Positions 32,054 to 41,218 of a stretch of DNA of 64,000 nucleotides are shown piece after piece. The position numbers were made by a program, and so were the translations under genes. Source of the DNA: Desulfovibrionales bacterium (GTDB lineage Bacteria; Desulfobacterota; QYQD01); the NCBI GenBank assembly GCA_028715605.1, contig JAQURM010000003.1:184437-248436 (forward strand), given 5' to 3'. Position 1 is the first letter of the stretch. Each line of letters begins with the position of its first letter. Below the pieces are notes generated by a model. That model saw nothing but the letters and a program-made list of their open reading frames with translations. It ran no database searches and was not told where the DNA came from.

Positions 32054-33712
32054 ATGGGTAGGGACATAAAAAAGTATCACTTAAGTTATATCGTCTGCTG
32101 GTCTTTGCTCTTGTGTCTCTTTATACCGGCCGGAGGGATTAGCCCGGCATCTTCCTGGGCCCTTTCGTCTCAGGATGCATACGTAAGGGCGGAACGGGAT
32201 TACACGGGCTTTAAGTCCTCGCCCCGCACCAAATATCGCCAGTTCTGGCTGGAACATATCGATAAATTCAAAAAAATATATTCGAATGAACCCGAGGGCC
32301 CGGTGGCGCCTGAATGCCTCTATATGATGGCCGGTATATACCGGGAGCTTTACCGTTATTCCGGAAGACAGGGAGACCTCTCTGCGTCTATCGATATGTA
32401 TGAGAGGCTGTGTAAACGCTTCCCGAAAAGCCCCCGGGCTAAAGAGGCCGGGGCTTCGTTGGCTAAGATCGGCAGGCCTGAGGATAATGCTCCGGCTGGA
32501 GAGGCGGCGGCCGGCGCCAAGGCCGAAGAACGGCCGAAGCTTGAGAGAACACCGGTGAGCAAAGGGCTGCACGAGGTAAAAGACATTCGAGCCTGGTCCA
32601 CCTCCGATTACACGCGTGTGGTCATCGACGCGGAAGACCAGGCGCCGTTCAAGGAACATCTGCTGAAAAAAGACCCTGATATCAAAAAGCCAAAGCGGCT
32701 TTATATTGATATCTTCCAGAGCCGCCTGGGTCCCAACCTGCGGGATCCGATCCCGGTCATGGACGGCCTGCTCCGCTATGTGCGCGCCGGCCAGTATAAG
32801 AAGGATACCGTAAGGGTAGTCCTGGATATCGAATCGCTTAAAAAATATAAGGTCTTTTACCTGCTGAATCCCTTCCGCATCGTTATCGACATCATCGGCG
32901 GGCGGGCGGAGAAGGGAAAAGAGAAAGACCTCGGACAGTTGACGCTTACCCAGCAGTTGGGTCTGGGTGTGCGGAGGATAGTCCTGGACCCCGGACACGG
33001 GGGTAAAGACTGCGGGGCTATAGGAATCAACGGGCTGAAGGAAAAGGATATCGTCCTTAAAGTCACCAGGAAGGTCAAACAGAAGATCGAGGAACGGCTG
33101 CAATGCAGTGTTATCTTAACCCGGGACAAGGACGCATTTTTGCCGCTGGAAGAACGCACTGCCATCGCCAATACCAAAAAAGGCGATCTCTTTGTCTCTG
33201 TTCATGCCAATTCCGCGCCTAACGCGGAGGCCCGGGGTATTGAGACCTACTTTTTGAATCTGGCCTCGGATGAGGATGCCATGCGTGTCGCTGCCCGTGA
33301 AAATGCCACTTCTACAAAGAATATAAGCGACCTTCAGAAGATATTAAATGACCTTATGCTGAACTGTAAGATCAATGAATCATGCCGGTTGGCAGAGTAC
33401 GTGCAGGACTGCCTGGTAAGCGGCCTTACCAAGCGATATGAGCAGGTTAATAATCTGGGGGTAAAACAGGCCCCCTTCTTTGTCCTTATCGGCGCGCAGA
33501 TGCCCTCTGTTCTGGTGGAAATATCATTTCTCAGCCACCCCCAGGAGGCGGATCGCCTGAAGGATGAAGGATACCTTAATGACATAGCCGAACACCTGGC
33601 CGACGGGATTCAAAAGTATGTCCGGGATACGGAGACGGCCTATCTGTCTGTTCCGCCCGGTCGCACACACACAGGCCTCAGGTCTGAGGCCCCTTCAACA
33701 AAAAGGCGCTGA
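32054..33712 (+). CDS. N-acetylmuramoyl-L-alanine amidase (AMIN + Amidase_3)
   Basis: 552 residues. Signal anchor (YIVCWSLLLCLFIPAGG), a TPR-like helical region (about 40-140), an AMIN domain (about 170-285, IRAWSTSDYTRVVID) and the Amidase_3 zinc hydrolase. Zinc ligands are in VLDPGHGGKDCGA, the Glu in EKDIVLKV, the His in VSVHANSAP, and the catalytic Glu in VLVEISFLSHP. An AmiC-type periplasmic enzyme that cleaves septal peptidoglycan during division; AMIN targets it to the septum. Confidence 0.95.
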   Translation: MGRDIKKYHLSYIVCWSLLLCLFIPAGGISPASSWALSSQDAYVRAERDYTGFKSSPRTKYRQFWLEHIDKFKKIYSNEPEGPVAPECLYMMAGIYRELYRYSGRQGDLSASIDMYERLCKRFPKSPRAKEAGASLAKIGRPEDNAPAGEAAAGAKAEERPKLERTPVSKGLHEVKDIRAWSTSDYTRVVIDAEDQAPFKEHLLKKDPDIKKPKRLYIDIFQSRLGPNLRDPIPVMDGLLRYVRAGQYKKDTVRVVLDIESLKKYKVFYLLNPFRIVIDIIGGRAEKGKEKDLGQLTLTQQLGLGVRRIVLDPGHGGKDCGAIGINGLKEKDIVLKVTRKVKQKIEERLQCSVILTRDKDAFLPLEERTAIANTKKGDLFVSVHANSAPNAEARGIETYFLNLASDEDAMRVAARENATSTKNISDLQKILNDLMLNCKINESCRLAEYVQDCLVSGLTKRYEQVNNLGVKQAPFFVLIGAQMPSVLVEISFLSHPQEADRLKDEGYLNDIAEHLADGIQKYVRDTETAYLSVPPGRTHTGLRSEAPSTKRR

Positions 33713-34779
33713 TAAACGGGTCCAGATCACCATTTAGCACCGCGTCAACATTGCCTATCTCCAGATTTGTCCGGTGATCCTTAATCAGGCGGTAGGGTTG
33801 CAGGATATACGATCTTATCTGGTTGCCCCAGGCGATTTCCTTCTTTTCGTCATGTATATCCTGTTTTTTCTTGTCCTGTATGGCCTTTTCCCGCTCATAA
33901 AGGCGCGCCCTCAGGATCTTCATGGCCGTGGCCTTATTCTTATGCTGGGAGCGCTCATTCTGGCACTGCACCACGATACCCGTCGGGATATGGGTGATAC
34001 GGACGGCCGAACTGGTCTTGTTGACATGCTGGCCGCCGGCGCCGCTGGCCCGGTATGTGTCTATCCGCAAATCAGCCTCGTTTATATCGACGGTGATGGT
34101 CTCATCCAGTTCCGGCAATACGGAAACAGAGGCAAAGGAGGTATGTCTTCTCCCGCTGGCATCAAAGGGCGATATGCGCACCAGCCGGTGCACGCCTATT
34201 TCGGCCTTCAGGTAGCCGTAGGCATAGGGTCCGGCCACGGTAAACGTAATATTTTTCACCCCGGCCTCGTCGCCCGGCAGGATATCGATAACAGTAAGCC
34301 GGTAACCCTTGCTTTGGGTCCACATAGTGTACATCCGGAGGAGCATCTGGGTCCAGTCTTGCGCCTCAGTGCCTCCCGCCCCGGCATTAATGGACATTAT
34401 GGCATTACTGCGGTCATGTTCGCCGCACAGCATCCGGTTAAACTCGGCCTGTTCTATAGCCCTTTCCAGGGATAAAAGTTTTTTTTCGGACTCCCGGGCG
34501 GTTTCTCTATCATCCTCTTCTATAGCCAGTTCCAGGAGAACCTCAGTCTCTTCCAGGTCTTCCGCGCTGGCACGCCACTCGCCGATCTCTGCCTGGATGG
34601 CGGCCCTTTCCTTGAGGATGGCGGCAGCCGTGGCCGAGTCCTCCCAGAAATTATTTTTGGCCATGATCTTATCCAGTTCCCGGAGCCGCTCTGTCTTATT
34701 GTCTAGATCAAAGATGACCTCGTAACTGGTCCAGTTTGGCCTTTAAGTCCGCGATCCTGCTTTTAAGTTCCATTGACAT
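33678..34779 (-). CDS. prfB: Peptide chain release factor 2, with programmed +1 frameshift
   Basis: The first frame starts at ATG 34779 (GGAGG upstream), reads MSMELKSRIADLKAKLDQLR-GHL and hits TGA at 34710-34708. The main frame continues from 34709 after skipping one base (CTT TGA becomes CTT then GAT). It gives about 366 residues with the GGQ loop (GAGGQHVNKTSSAVR) and the stop-recognition domain. GAGGT lies three bases before CTTTGA, as in the classical prfB autoregulation site. RF2 terminates at UGA and UAA, so low RF2 raises frameshifting and its own synthesis. The gene start overlaps the end of lnt. Confidence 0.95.
34703..34722 (-). promoter_or_regulatory. prfB +1 frameshift site
   Basis: On the minus strand GAGGT, CAT, CTT, TGA, TC: an internal Shine-Dalgarno element, a slippery CTT and an in-frame UGA followed by T rather than the usual C. 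Reading shifts +1 at CTT. Confidence 0.9.
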
Positions 34780-36337
34780 GATTAAACCTCCATCCTGTGT
34801 AGAAAATTACCATTATACCGAAAATAAAGCAAATGACAGGGAAAAATTCCCCCCATTGATTGTAAACCGTCTTTTCAGAGACAAGGACTATTTCCTCCCT
34901 CAAAAAGGCCGGTGTAAAGAGCGAAGTGGTCTGGGTGATTTCGCCGGTGGGCCGGACAAATAGGCTGATGCCGGTGTTGGCAGCCCTGGCCAGGCTGATG
35001 CGGTTCTCCACGGCCCGAAAGACGGCCATGGACATATGCTGGTATGGGGCGCTGGAACGTCCAAACCAGGCGTCGTTGGTGATGTTTACCAGCAGGTTGG
35101 CCCCGTTGCGGACCTGCTGCCTGGCCAGTTCCGGGAAGATGCTCTCAAAGCAGATCAGGATACCTATGCGCATCCGGGCTGCGGCAAGGGGTTTTAGAGA
35201 GCGGCCGGGGGTAAAATCGCCTACGGAGGCCACCAGTTTTCCGATAAAGGGTAAAAGCGGCCGGGCCGGCACGTATTCACCAAAGGGCACCAGGCGGACC
35301 TTATCGTATCGATGTATGGCGCCTTCATTGGCCGACAGGAGATAGGCGCTATTGAGGTACAGGGGTTTTCCATCCTCTGCTTTGGCGTAGGCCGGCGCGC
35401 CGAAAAGGAGGTTTGTTTTTAAATCGCCGGTAAGCCGCAGGATAGTATCGCTCAGTGGGCCGCCGTCCTGGAAATAGAATGGGGCCGCGGTCTCCGGCCA
35501 TATGAGAATATCCGTGTCGAACCCCCTGGCAGCCTCCCGGCTCAGGCCGTCGTATATATTTATGGTTTCTCTCTGCCAGAGGGGGCTCCACTTAAGGTCC
35601 TGTTTTATACTCCCCTGGACAACAGCGGCCCGAATCCTGGGAGCGGTCTTTATCTTTTCCTCGATGTCCTGTAATCGATAAAAGCCATAACCCCAGTAAA
35701 CCAGGCTGACGGCCAGAAGGACCGGTATGTATAATTTAAACGCCCTGGCCCGATTTTGTCCGGCCTGCCGGCTATAAATAAGGCTGGCCAGCACGGCGTT
35801 TACCAGTACGATATAAAACGAGAGCCCATAATTTCCCAGGATGTCGCAGATCTGTATAACGTGCAGGTTGGTATATTGGGTGTAGCTGATGTTTTCCCAT
35901 GGAAAGCCGGTAAGGAGTTTGGCCCGCAGATACTCTAAAGAGACCCACAGGACAGGCGCAGTAAAGATTATGCCCAGCCCGGCTTTTTTAGTAACAGCAA
36001 TAAGGCAGGCAAAGGCTGCGGTGTAAAGGGAGAGGTAGATAACCAGGAGAAGGAGGATGGCCACACTGACAGTGACGGGAAGATTGCCATAATTATACAT
36101 TACTCCGGCTACCCAGTAGAGGAGTCCGGAATAATGCACCAGGCCAAAGATGAGGCCGGAGAGAAAGGCGCGTCTCGGGCTGCCGCCGTCTATGGCGATA
36201 AGAAAAGGGATAAGGGCAATCCAGGCCAGGGCCGCCGCGCCGATTTTGGGAAAGCTCAAGGTAAGGAGGAGGCCGGAAAGGACGGGTAAAAAGAACTGTC
36301 TTGGAGAAAAAGAGGTATTTGAGATGGATCTTGCCAT
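34763..36337 (-). CDS. lnt: Apolipoprotein N-acyltransferase
   Basis: 524 residues. Six to seven N-terminal membrane helices, then a nitrilase domain with the catalytic triad in ILIWPETAAPF (Glu), HRYDKVRLVPFGEYVP (Lys) and GILICFESIFPEL (Cys), and a last C-terminal helix. It adds the third acyl chain to lipoproteins in the inner membrane, which suits the many lipoproteins in this window. The order corC-lnt is shared with many Proteobacteria. Its 3' end overlaps prfB by 17 bp. Confidence 0.96.
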   Translation of the reverse strand: MARSISNTSFSPRQFFLPVLSGLLLTLSFPKIGAAALAWIALIPFLIAIDGGSPRRAFLSGLIFGLVHYSGLLYWVAGVMYNYGNLPVTVSVAILLLLVIYLSLYTAAFACLIAVTKKAGLGIIFTAPVLWVSLEYLRAKLLTGFPWENISYTQYTNLHVIQICDILGNYGLSFYIVLVNAVLASLIYSRQAGQNRARAFKLYIPVLLAVSLVYWGYGFYRLQDIEEKIKTAPRIRAAVVQGSIKQDLKWSPLWQRETINIYDGLSREAARGFDTDILIWPETAAPFYFQDGGPLSDTILRLTGDLKTNLLFGAPAYAKAEDGKPLYLNSAYLLSANEGAIHRYDKVRLVPFGEYVPARPLLPFIGKLVASVGDFTPGRSLKPLAAARMRIGILICFESIFPELARQQVRNGANLLVNITNDAWFGRSSAPYQHMSMAVFRAVENRISLARAANTGISLFVRPTGEITQTTSLFTPAFLREEIVLVSEKTVYNQWGEFFPVICFIFGIMVIFYTGWRFNHVNGT

Positions 36338-36457
36338 GCAGTTATCCCGTGATTACGCGTTATATCCGTTCACCGTTATCAGTTCACTGTTATCCGTGAG
36401 AAGCGCGAAAAAGGTTTTTTTCGGTGAACGGCGAACGGTCAACGGTGAACGGTTTCA
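36338..36457. repeat. Inverted GTTCACCGTT/AACGGTGAAC repeat
   Basis: CGTTCACCGTTATCAGTTCAC on the left (quoted in part: CGTTCACCGTT) faces AACGGTCAACGGTGAACGG on the right. A related block is at 45,150-45,230. Confidence 0.65.
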
Positions 36458-37324
36458 TTACGGGGAGTCGGCCATTTCTTCTTGTTTGCTGAGAAGGGTT
36501 CTGGTTATTTTGACCTTATCGATCTTGCGTTCGTTTGCGGATTCAATCTCCATCCTTAAGGGGCCGAAAGAGATTTCTTCACCCGCGGCCGGTACGCGGC
36601 CGACAAGGTTTATTATGAAACCTCCCACCGATTGATATTTGCCCTCTGGAATCTCCACATCGAAGCGCTGTTCGATCTTCTCTATGTCTATCTTGGCATC
36701 TACTGATATGGTATTTTTATCCACTTCCTCAAATATCTTCTCAGATATGTCGTATTCATCCTGGATTTCACCCACGATCTCTTCCAGAATATCTTCTATA
36801 GTAAGGAGACCGGCGGTGGCGCCATATTCGTCTATAACAATAGCCATGTGGGATTTTTTGGCCTTAAATTCCTTTAATAACTCTTCAACCCGCCTGGTTT
36901 CCGGGATGAAGTAGGCCGGACGCAATATATCTTTCAGGTCGTTTTTTCCCCCGGTTTTTCCCCAGAATTTCAAGATGTCCTTGGCATGGACGATTCCCAT
37001 AATATGGTCAAAATCTCCTTCATAAACAGGGATACGCGTGTGTCCCTCTTCGATTATTGTCCGGACGAGGGCATCCAGGGGGGTGTTAATCGGCAGACAG
37101 AGCATATCGGTACGCGGGATCATTATGTCGAGGGCTGTCGTGTTTTTGAGCTTTAGAATCCGCCCGATCATCTTTCTTTCTTCTTCGCTGAACAGGCCCT
37201 GCTTTTTGCCGGCATCTACCAGGTGGCGGATATCCTTCAGGATATCTTCGATATCCCCGGGCTCTTCTCCTTTTTTGAAAAGGGTGAGCAGTTTGTCTAA
37301 AAAACCCTTATCCTCTTGATCCAA
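36458..37324 (-). CDS. CorC/HlyC-family CBS-domain protein
   Basis: 288 residues: a CBS pair (about 70-190; TALDIMIPRTDMLCLP, GHTRIPVYEGDFDHIMGIVHAKDIL, KSHMAIVIDEYGATAGLLTIEDILEEIVGEI) and the C-terminal CorC_HlyC domain (FDVEIPEGKYQSVGGFIIN). No DUF21 membrane domain, so it is the soluble CorC type associated with magnesium and cobalt efflux, encoded beside lnt as ybeX is in E. coli. Confidence 0.93.
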   Translation of the reverse strand: MDQEDKGFLDKLLTLFKKGEEPGDIEDILKDIRHLVDAGKKQGLFSEEERKMIGRILKLKNTTALDIMIPRTDMLCLPINTPLDALVRTIIEEGHTRIPVYEGDFDHIMGIVHAKDILKFWGKTGGKNDLKDILRPAYFIPETRRVEELLKEFKAKKSHMAIVIDEYGATAGLLTIEDILEEIVGEIQDEYDISEKIFEEVDKNTISVDAKIDIEKIEQRFDVEIPEGKYQSVGGFIINLVGRVPAAGEEISFGPLRMEIESANERKIDKVKITRTLLSKQEEMADSP

Positions 37325-37349
37325 ACCTATAAGTTCCTTTTTATTATAA

Positions 37350-37458
37350 CTAGTCAGCCACTAAGACACAAAAACGCTAAGATTATATAATAATTCTGTG
37401 GTAGCGGTAAGATTTATGTCCATTCTTCGTGTCTTAGTGACTTCGTGGCTGAATGGTT
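37350..37458. repeat. Inverted CACTAAGACAC repeat
   Basis: CAGCCACTAAGACACAAA pairs with TTCGTGTCTTAGTGACTTCG plus GTGGCTG on the other side of a 50-bp loop. A typical dispersed palindrome of this genome type; no gene. Confidence 0.65.
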
Positions 37459-37465
37459 TTTGCTT

Positions 37466-38326
37466 TCAGTGCCCGATATAGTTTAACAATTTATAGATAA
37501 GCTTGGCGGCCAGGAAGTCCGGGGCCACATTGCCCGGCTGAGGTGAAAGCTCAACGACGTCAAAGGCCAGAACATGCTTTTCCCGGGCAATATGCCGCAG
37601 AAGGAAGAGTAGATCGTACCAGCCCAGACCTCCCGGTTCAGGGGTGCCTACGGCCGGCATGATGGACGGGTCCAGGACATCGAGGTCTATAGTTATATAG
37701 ACCTCGGGCAATAACCGGGTCAATAATTCCTGTAAGACCGCCTCTCGATCGGCCAGCACCGCGGGGGCATAAAATGGTTTAAGCCCGCTTCCCTTTATAA
37801 ATACGGCCTCTTCACGGCTGAGAGAGCGTATCCCCACCTGTTCAATGGGATTATAGTCCATGGCCCGGCGCATAATACAGGCATGGCTAAAGGGGGTGTT
37901 TTGATAGGAATTTCTCAAATCGGCATGGGCGTCGAATTGTAATATGGAAAAAGATGGCTTATAGTCAAAAGCGGCTTTTATGGCTCCCAGGCTGACCGAG
38001 TGTTCGCCGCCAAGGACTACGACCGTTTTTCCCTGTTGCAGGAGTGGCAGGCAGGCTTCGTGGACAGCCTCTATCATGGCTTCGGGCGAGGAGGCGATAG
38101 GTTCCATCTCGCCTAATGTGGCAATGCCGGCTTCGCTTACGTCCTGATCAGTTTCTTCGTCGTAAAGCTCTAAAAAACGCGAGGCATTAATAATGGCCAG
38201 GGGCCCTTCGCGGGTGCCGCTCCGAAACGACGTGGTGCCGTCATAAGGAACCGGCACAATTACTGTTTTTGAGGATTCTAAGCGCGTTTTAGCGTCTTCT
38301 AATCCGCCGAAGTTAAAGCCGGTCAT
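37466..38326 (-). CDS. speB: Agmatinase / arginase-family ureohydrolase
   Basis: 286 residues. Manganese ligands in VVLGGEHSVSLGA, LQFDAHADLR and ITIDLDVLDPSI, plus VELSPQPG near the end. It converts agmatine to putrescine and urea. It follows speD by four bases, forming a polyamine operon (AdoMet decarboxylase, then agmatinase). The ATG lies directly after AAGGAG, so its translation probably depends on coupling with speD. Confidence 0.93.
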   Translation of the reverse strand: MTGFNFGGLEDAKTRLESSKTVIVPVPYDGTTSFRSGTREGPLAIINASRFLELYDEETDQDVSEAGIATLGEMEPIASSPEAMIEAVHEACLPLLQQGKTVVVLGGEHSVSLGAIKAAFDYKPSFSILQFDAHADLRNSYQNTPFSHACIMRRAMDYNPIEQVGIRSLSREEAVFIKGSGLKPFYAPAVLADREAVLQELLTRLLPEVYITIDLDVLDPSIMPAVGTPEPGGLGWYDLLFLLRHIAREKHVLAFDVVELSPQPGNVAPDFLAAKLIYKLLNYIGH

Positions 38327-38330
38327 CTCC

Positions 38331-38768
38331 TTAAATGCTTATCTGCATCCTCTCATCACGCATAAAGTTTTCTACCTTGCGGATGATTTTCGGGAACTCC
38401 AGACCCCGTTCCAGATTCCTTATTTCTATCTTTTCAAGGCTAAACAATCTCTTGACATCTTCTATGGCCTTTTGTCCATTAAATTCCTTGCAGGAGAAGA
38501 TATCCAGACTGAGATACCGTTTTTCCGGGAAGGTATGAATACTTATATGGCTTTCTGCAATGAGGACAAACCCCGAGATTCCCCAGTCCTCCGGCCTTAC
38601 GCCGGAGTAACGGAATACATAGGGCGGCATTATCTTGGTCATCTCGATTTCTGCCGGATAGTTACTCAAAAAATCGTAGATATAGTTTATGTCCGTCAAC
38701 TTATCCTGGTCAGAACCATATCCGTCCACCATCAGATGTTGTCCAAAGCCAAATTCTATATTTTCCAA
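38331..38768 (-). CDS. speD: S-adenosylmethionine decarboxylase proenzyme
   Basis: 145 residues of the prokaryotic class 1B type. The self-cleavage site is IAESHISIHTFPEKRY, where the Ser after Glu becomes the pyruvoyl group. The YLSLDIFSC motif follows. It supplies decarboxylated AdoMet for spermidine. Start is TTG 38768 with GGGGAGG upstream; no ATG in frame fits better. Confidence 0.93.
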   Translation of the reverse strand: MENIEFGFGQHLMVDGYGSDQDKLTDINYIYDFLSNYPAEIEMTKIMPPYVFRYSGVRPEDWGISGFVLIAESHISIHTFPEKRYLSLDIFSCKEFNGQKAIEDVKRLFSLEKIEIRNLERGLEFPKIIRKVENFMRDERMQISI

Positions 38769-38815
38769 TTTGCATTACCTCCCCTAAAAAGTAATGTGTC
38801 CCTGCAAGGACCAAC

Positions 38816-39361
38816 CTAAAAGATGGGCGGTGAAACCACCCACAATATTTTTGCTATGCCCTTCCCGATATTTTCCACACGATGTACCTTGCTGGCCTTA
38901 AAGTAAAAACAATCACCCTTATGTACCGTATGTTTGGCCTTATCCAGGTGGAGCATTACGGTTCCTGATAATACGAAGCCGAATTCTTCTCCTTCGTGCG
39001 AAATTTCCTCCCAGGTTTTTTCCCGGGGCGAAAGAGTAACCAGCACCGGGTCCATCAGACGATTTTGGGCCCCCGGCACAAGGAGTTCCACCCTTAAAGT
39101 GTCGGTGGAATCAGATGTGATAACCCTGCTGGATTTGGGATAAAACTCCTTTTCCGGCGACGCCTCTTTAAAAAAATCAGCCAGCTCCTCTCCCAGTACG
39201 TCCAGAATGTCCTTCAACGTGGTGATCGACGGAGAGGTAAGGTCACGTTCTAATTGTGATATATATCCTTTAGTCAGGTAAGCGCGATTGGCCAGTTCCT
39301 CCAGAGTAAGATTGTTGGCCAAGCGTAGCCGCCTTAACTTTTCGCCTATTTTTAGACTCAT
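38816..39361 (-). CDS. XRE-cupin transcriptional regulator
   Basis: 181 residues: HTH_3 (residues 5-60; LRRLRLANNLTLEELANRA, TKGYISQLERDLTSPS) and a C-terminal cupin_2 domain (LSPREKTWEEISHEGEEFGFVLSG, KGDCFYFKASKVHRVEN). The PuuR-like architecture and position just upstream of speD-speB suggest it senses polyamines and controls them. A perfect 15-bp palindrome lies 29 bp upstream. Confidence 0.9.
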   Translation of the reverse strand: MSLKIGEKLRRLRLANNLTLEELANRAYLTKGYISQLERDLTSPSITTLKDILDVLGEELADFFKEASPEKEFYPKSSRVITSDSTDTLRVELLVPGAQNRLMDPVLVTLSPREKTWEEISHEGEEFGFVLSGTVMLHLDKAKHTVHKGDCFYFKASKVHRVENIGKGIAKILWVVSPPIF

Positions 39362-39389
39362 ACCCCCGGCATATTTGGTTTAATAAAAG

Positions 39390-39404
39390 TAAACTTAAAG
39401 TTTA
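39390..39404. promoter_or_regulatory. Candidate operator (perfect 7-1-7 palindrome)
   Basis: TAAACTT-A-AAGTTTA, 29 bp upstream of the XRE-cupin gene. Its symmetry and place fit the binding site of that dimeric regulator. Confidence 0.5.
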
Positions 39405-39796
39405 ATGCCATTTAATATTTCGGGGCTTTATAATATTCATTTGAGTCTTTGTCAAGAAAAAATATTTTACAGTTTTTTCGGGTTCAGGCGGGGCGGCTAC
39501 CCCGATATATAACTATTTGTTTTTATTATCTATATAAGGCATTAAGAGAGAAAGAAATTGACGGTTGCCGGGGGAATGGGTTATAAGTGCCAAACACCCG
39601 TCATTATGAACGGGTTTCTTGTATTTTGAAACAGGCGTAGTTATAATTCCGGCTACATCGTATGCGGTAGCAGTGGTAATTGTTATTCGAATAATACAAA
39701 GATAGCCGTTCTTAAAAGCTCATGATTTTCCGCCTGGGGCGGATAGAAATTCCGGGACATCAAGTCATTAATAATAGTTAGGTGGGACTTTAGCTT
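39405..39796. other. Intergenic region before the carboxylase operon
   Basis: AT-rich, no gene. A small hairpin ACCCGT...ACGGGT followed by a T-rich run sits at about 39,595-39,640 and could be a terminator or attenuator. The promoter of the carboxylase cluster should lie here, but no clear box is seen. Confidence 0.4.
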
Positions 39797-41218
39797 TTGG
39801 AAGATAAAGTACTTATCGCCAATCGCGGCGAGATAGCCATTCGTATAATGAACGCCTGCAAAAATCTGGGGCTGGATTACGTAGTAGTCTATACGCGGGA
39901 AGACGAAAATTCCCTGCATGTGAAGTTGAATCGTGACAGCCGGAGCAATCGTTGTAATGCCTGGAGGGTGTCCAGTTATTGTGATCCGAACGATATTCTG
40001 GCCGTGGCAGATCATACCGGATGCACGGCCATCCATCCGGGCTATGGTTTTTTTGCCGAAGACTACCGGTTTGCCCGCCGGGTTCAAACCAGAGAGCGTA
40101 GCCTGACCTTTATCGGGCCAAGCTGGGAGGTTATCAAGGGCTTAGGCAGTAAGATTAATACTAAGGCCATAGCCAATGTCTTGAAGATACCGACTATTCC
40201 GGGATCGGACGCCCCTATTTATAACGAGATCGAGGCTGAGGGGCTGGCCGAGGAACTCTTCTATATTCAGGAAGAAAAAGGGATAAAGAATCCGTCCATC
40301 CTGGTCAAGGCCTCGGCCGGCGGCGGCGGTATGGGTATTGAGCAGGTGACCCATATCGACCAGTTCCGGCAGGTCTATCGGCGGATAAAGAATTATGCCA
40401 AGAGGCAGTTTGGTGACGAAGGGGTGCTGATCGAACAGTGTATTAATGATTACAACCACCTGGAAGTGCAACTGGTTTGCAGCAGACATCGGGAGATGGT
40501 ACATTTCGGCACCAGAAATTGCACCATCCAAAGCCTGGGGAGGCAGAAGCGTATCGAGGTGTCTCCGGGGTTCGATCTGGAGCATCCTTCCGGTTATCAG
40601 TTTAATCCACAACGCATTCTTGACGAAATAATTGATTATTCGCTTAAGCTGGCAGCCCATGTCAAATATGATAACGTGGGCACATGGGAGTGGATTGTGA
40701 CCAGGGAAGGGCATCCCTATTTACTGGAGGTTAATACCCGGATACAGGTGGAAAACGATGTCTCGGCCAAGACGTCGCGTATTCGCGGCCATGATAGCCC
40801 GCCTAATCTCATCGAGGAACAGATCCGTCTGGCCCTCGGTGAACGGCTGGGATATAGACAAAAGGATATATCTTTTACCGGGGTGGCTATTGAGTTTCGC
40901 GTCGTGGCCGAGGATACGAAAAGGGGGTTTACTCCCTGGATCGGGACGATTACCGGCCTTGAAATCCCTGCCTATCCCTGGTTAAGTATTTATTCGCATG
41001 TGCCGCACCAGGAGGCCTATGATATCCCCAGTGAATATGACCCTAATCTGGCTTTGGCCATTATGTGGGGCGAAAACCTGGCGGAGGCCAAAGAGAGAGG
41101 TCGAACTTTCCTGTCGGAGGTCAGAATCGAAGGCCGGAACAGCCGTGAAGAACCGATAATAACCAACCTTGATTATCTCAAAGAAAATATTGATAACCTA
41201 CTTATCTTTAAAGACTAA
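39797..41218 (+). CDS. accC: Biotin carboxylase subunit of acetyl-CoA carboxylase (divergent)
   Basis: 473 residues starting at TTG 39797 (AGGTGGG upstream). N-terminal domain VLIANRGEIAIRIMNAC; ATP-grasp with SILVKASAGGGGMGIEQV, HLEVQLVCSRH, NCTIQSLGRQKRIEVSPG and YLLEVNTRIQVEND. In normal AccC the last motif ends QVEH. It carboxylates the biotin carrier with bicarbonate and ATP. The TAA overlaps the ATG of the carboxyltransferase gene, so the four genes up to 45,074 form one operon. Confidence 0.92.
   Translation: MEDKVLIANRGEIAIRIMNACKNLGLDYVVVYTREDENSLHVKLNRDSRSNRCNAWRVSSYCDPNDILAVADHTGCTAIHPGYGFFAEDYRFARRVQTRERSLTFIGPSWEVIKGLGSKINTKAIANVLKIPTIPGSDAPIYNEIEAEGLAEELFYIQEEKGIKNPSILVKASAGGGGMGIEQVTHIDQFRQVYRRIKNYAKRQFGDEGVLIEQCINDYNHLEVQLVCSRHREMVHFGTRNCTIQSLGRQKRIEVSPGFDLEHPSGYQFNPQRILDEIIDYSLKLAAHVKYDNVGTWEWIVTREGHPYLLEVNTRIQVENDVSAKTSRIRGHDSPPNLIEEQIRLALGERLGYRQKDISFTGVAIEFRVVAEDTKRGFTPWIGTITGLEIPAYPWLSIYSHVPHQEAYDIPSEYDPNLALAIMWGENLAEAKERGRTFLSEVRIEGRNSREEPIITNLDYLKENIDNLLIFKD

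Noticed and set aside
33678..34664. prfB as a short single-frame gene
   Set aside because: The upstream frame with MELKSRIADLK-type start and CTTTGA shift site is the standard prfB arrangement.
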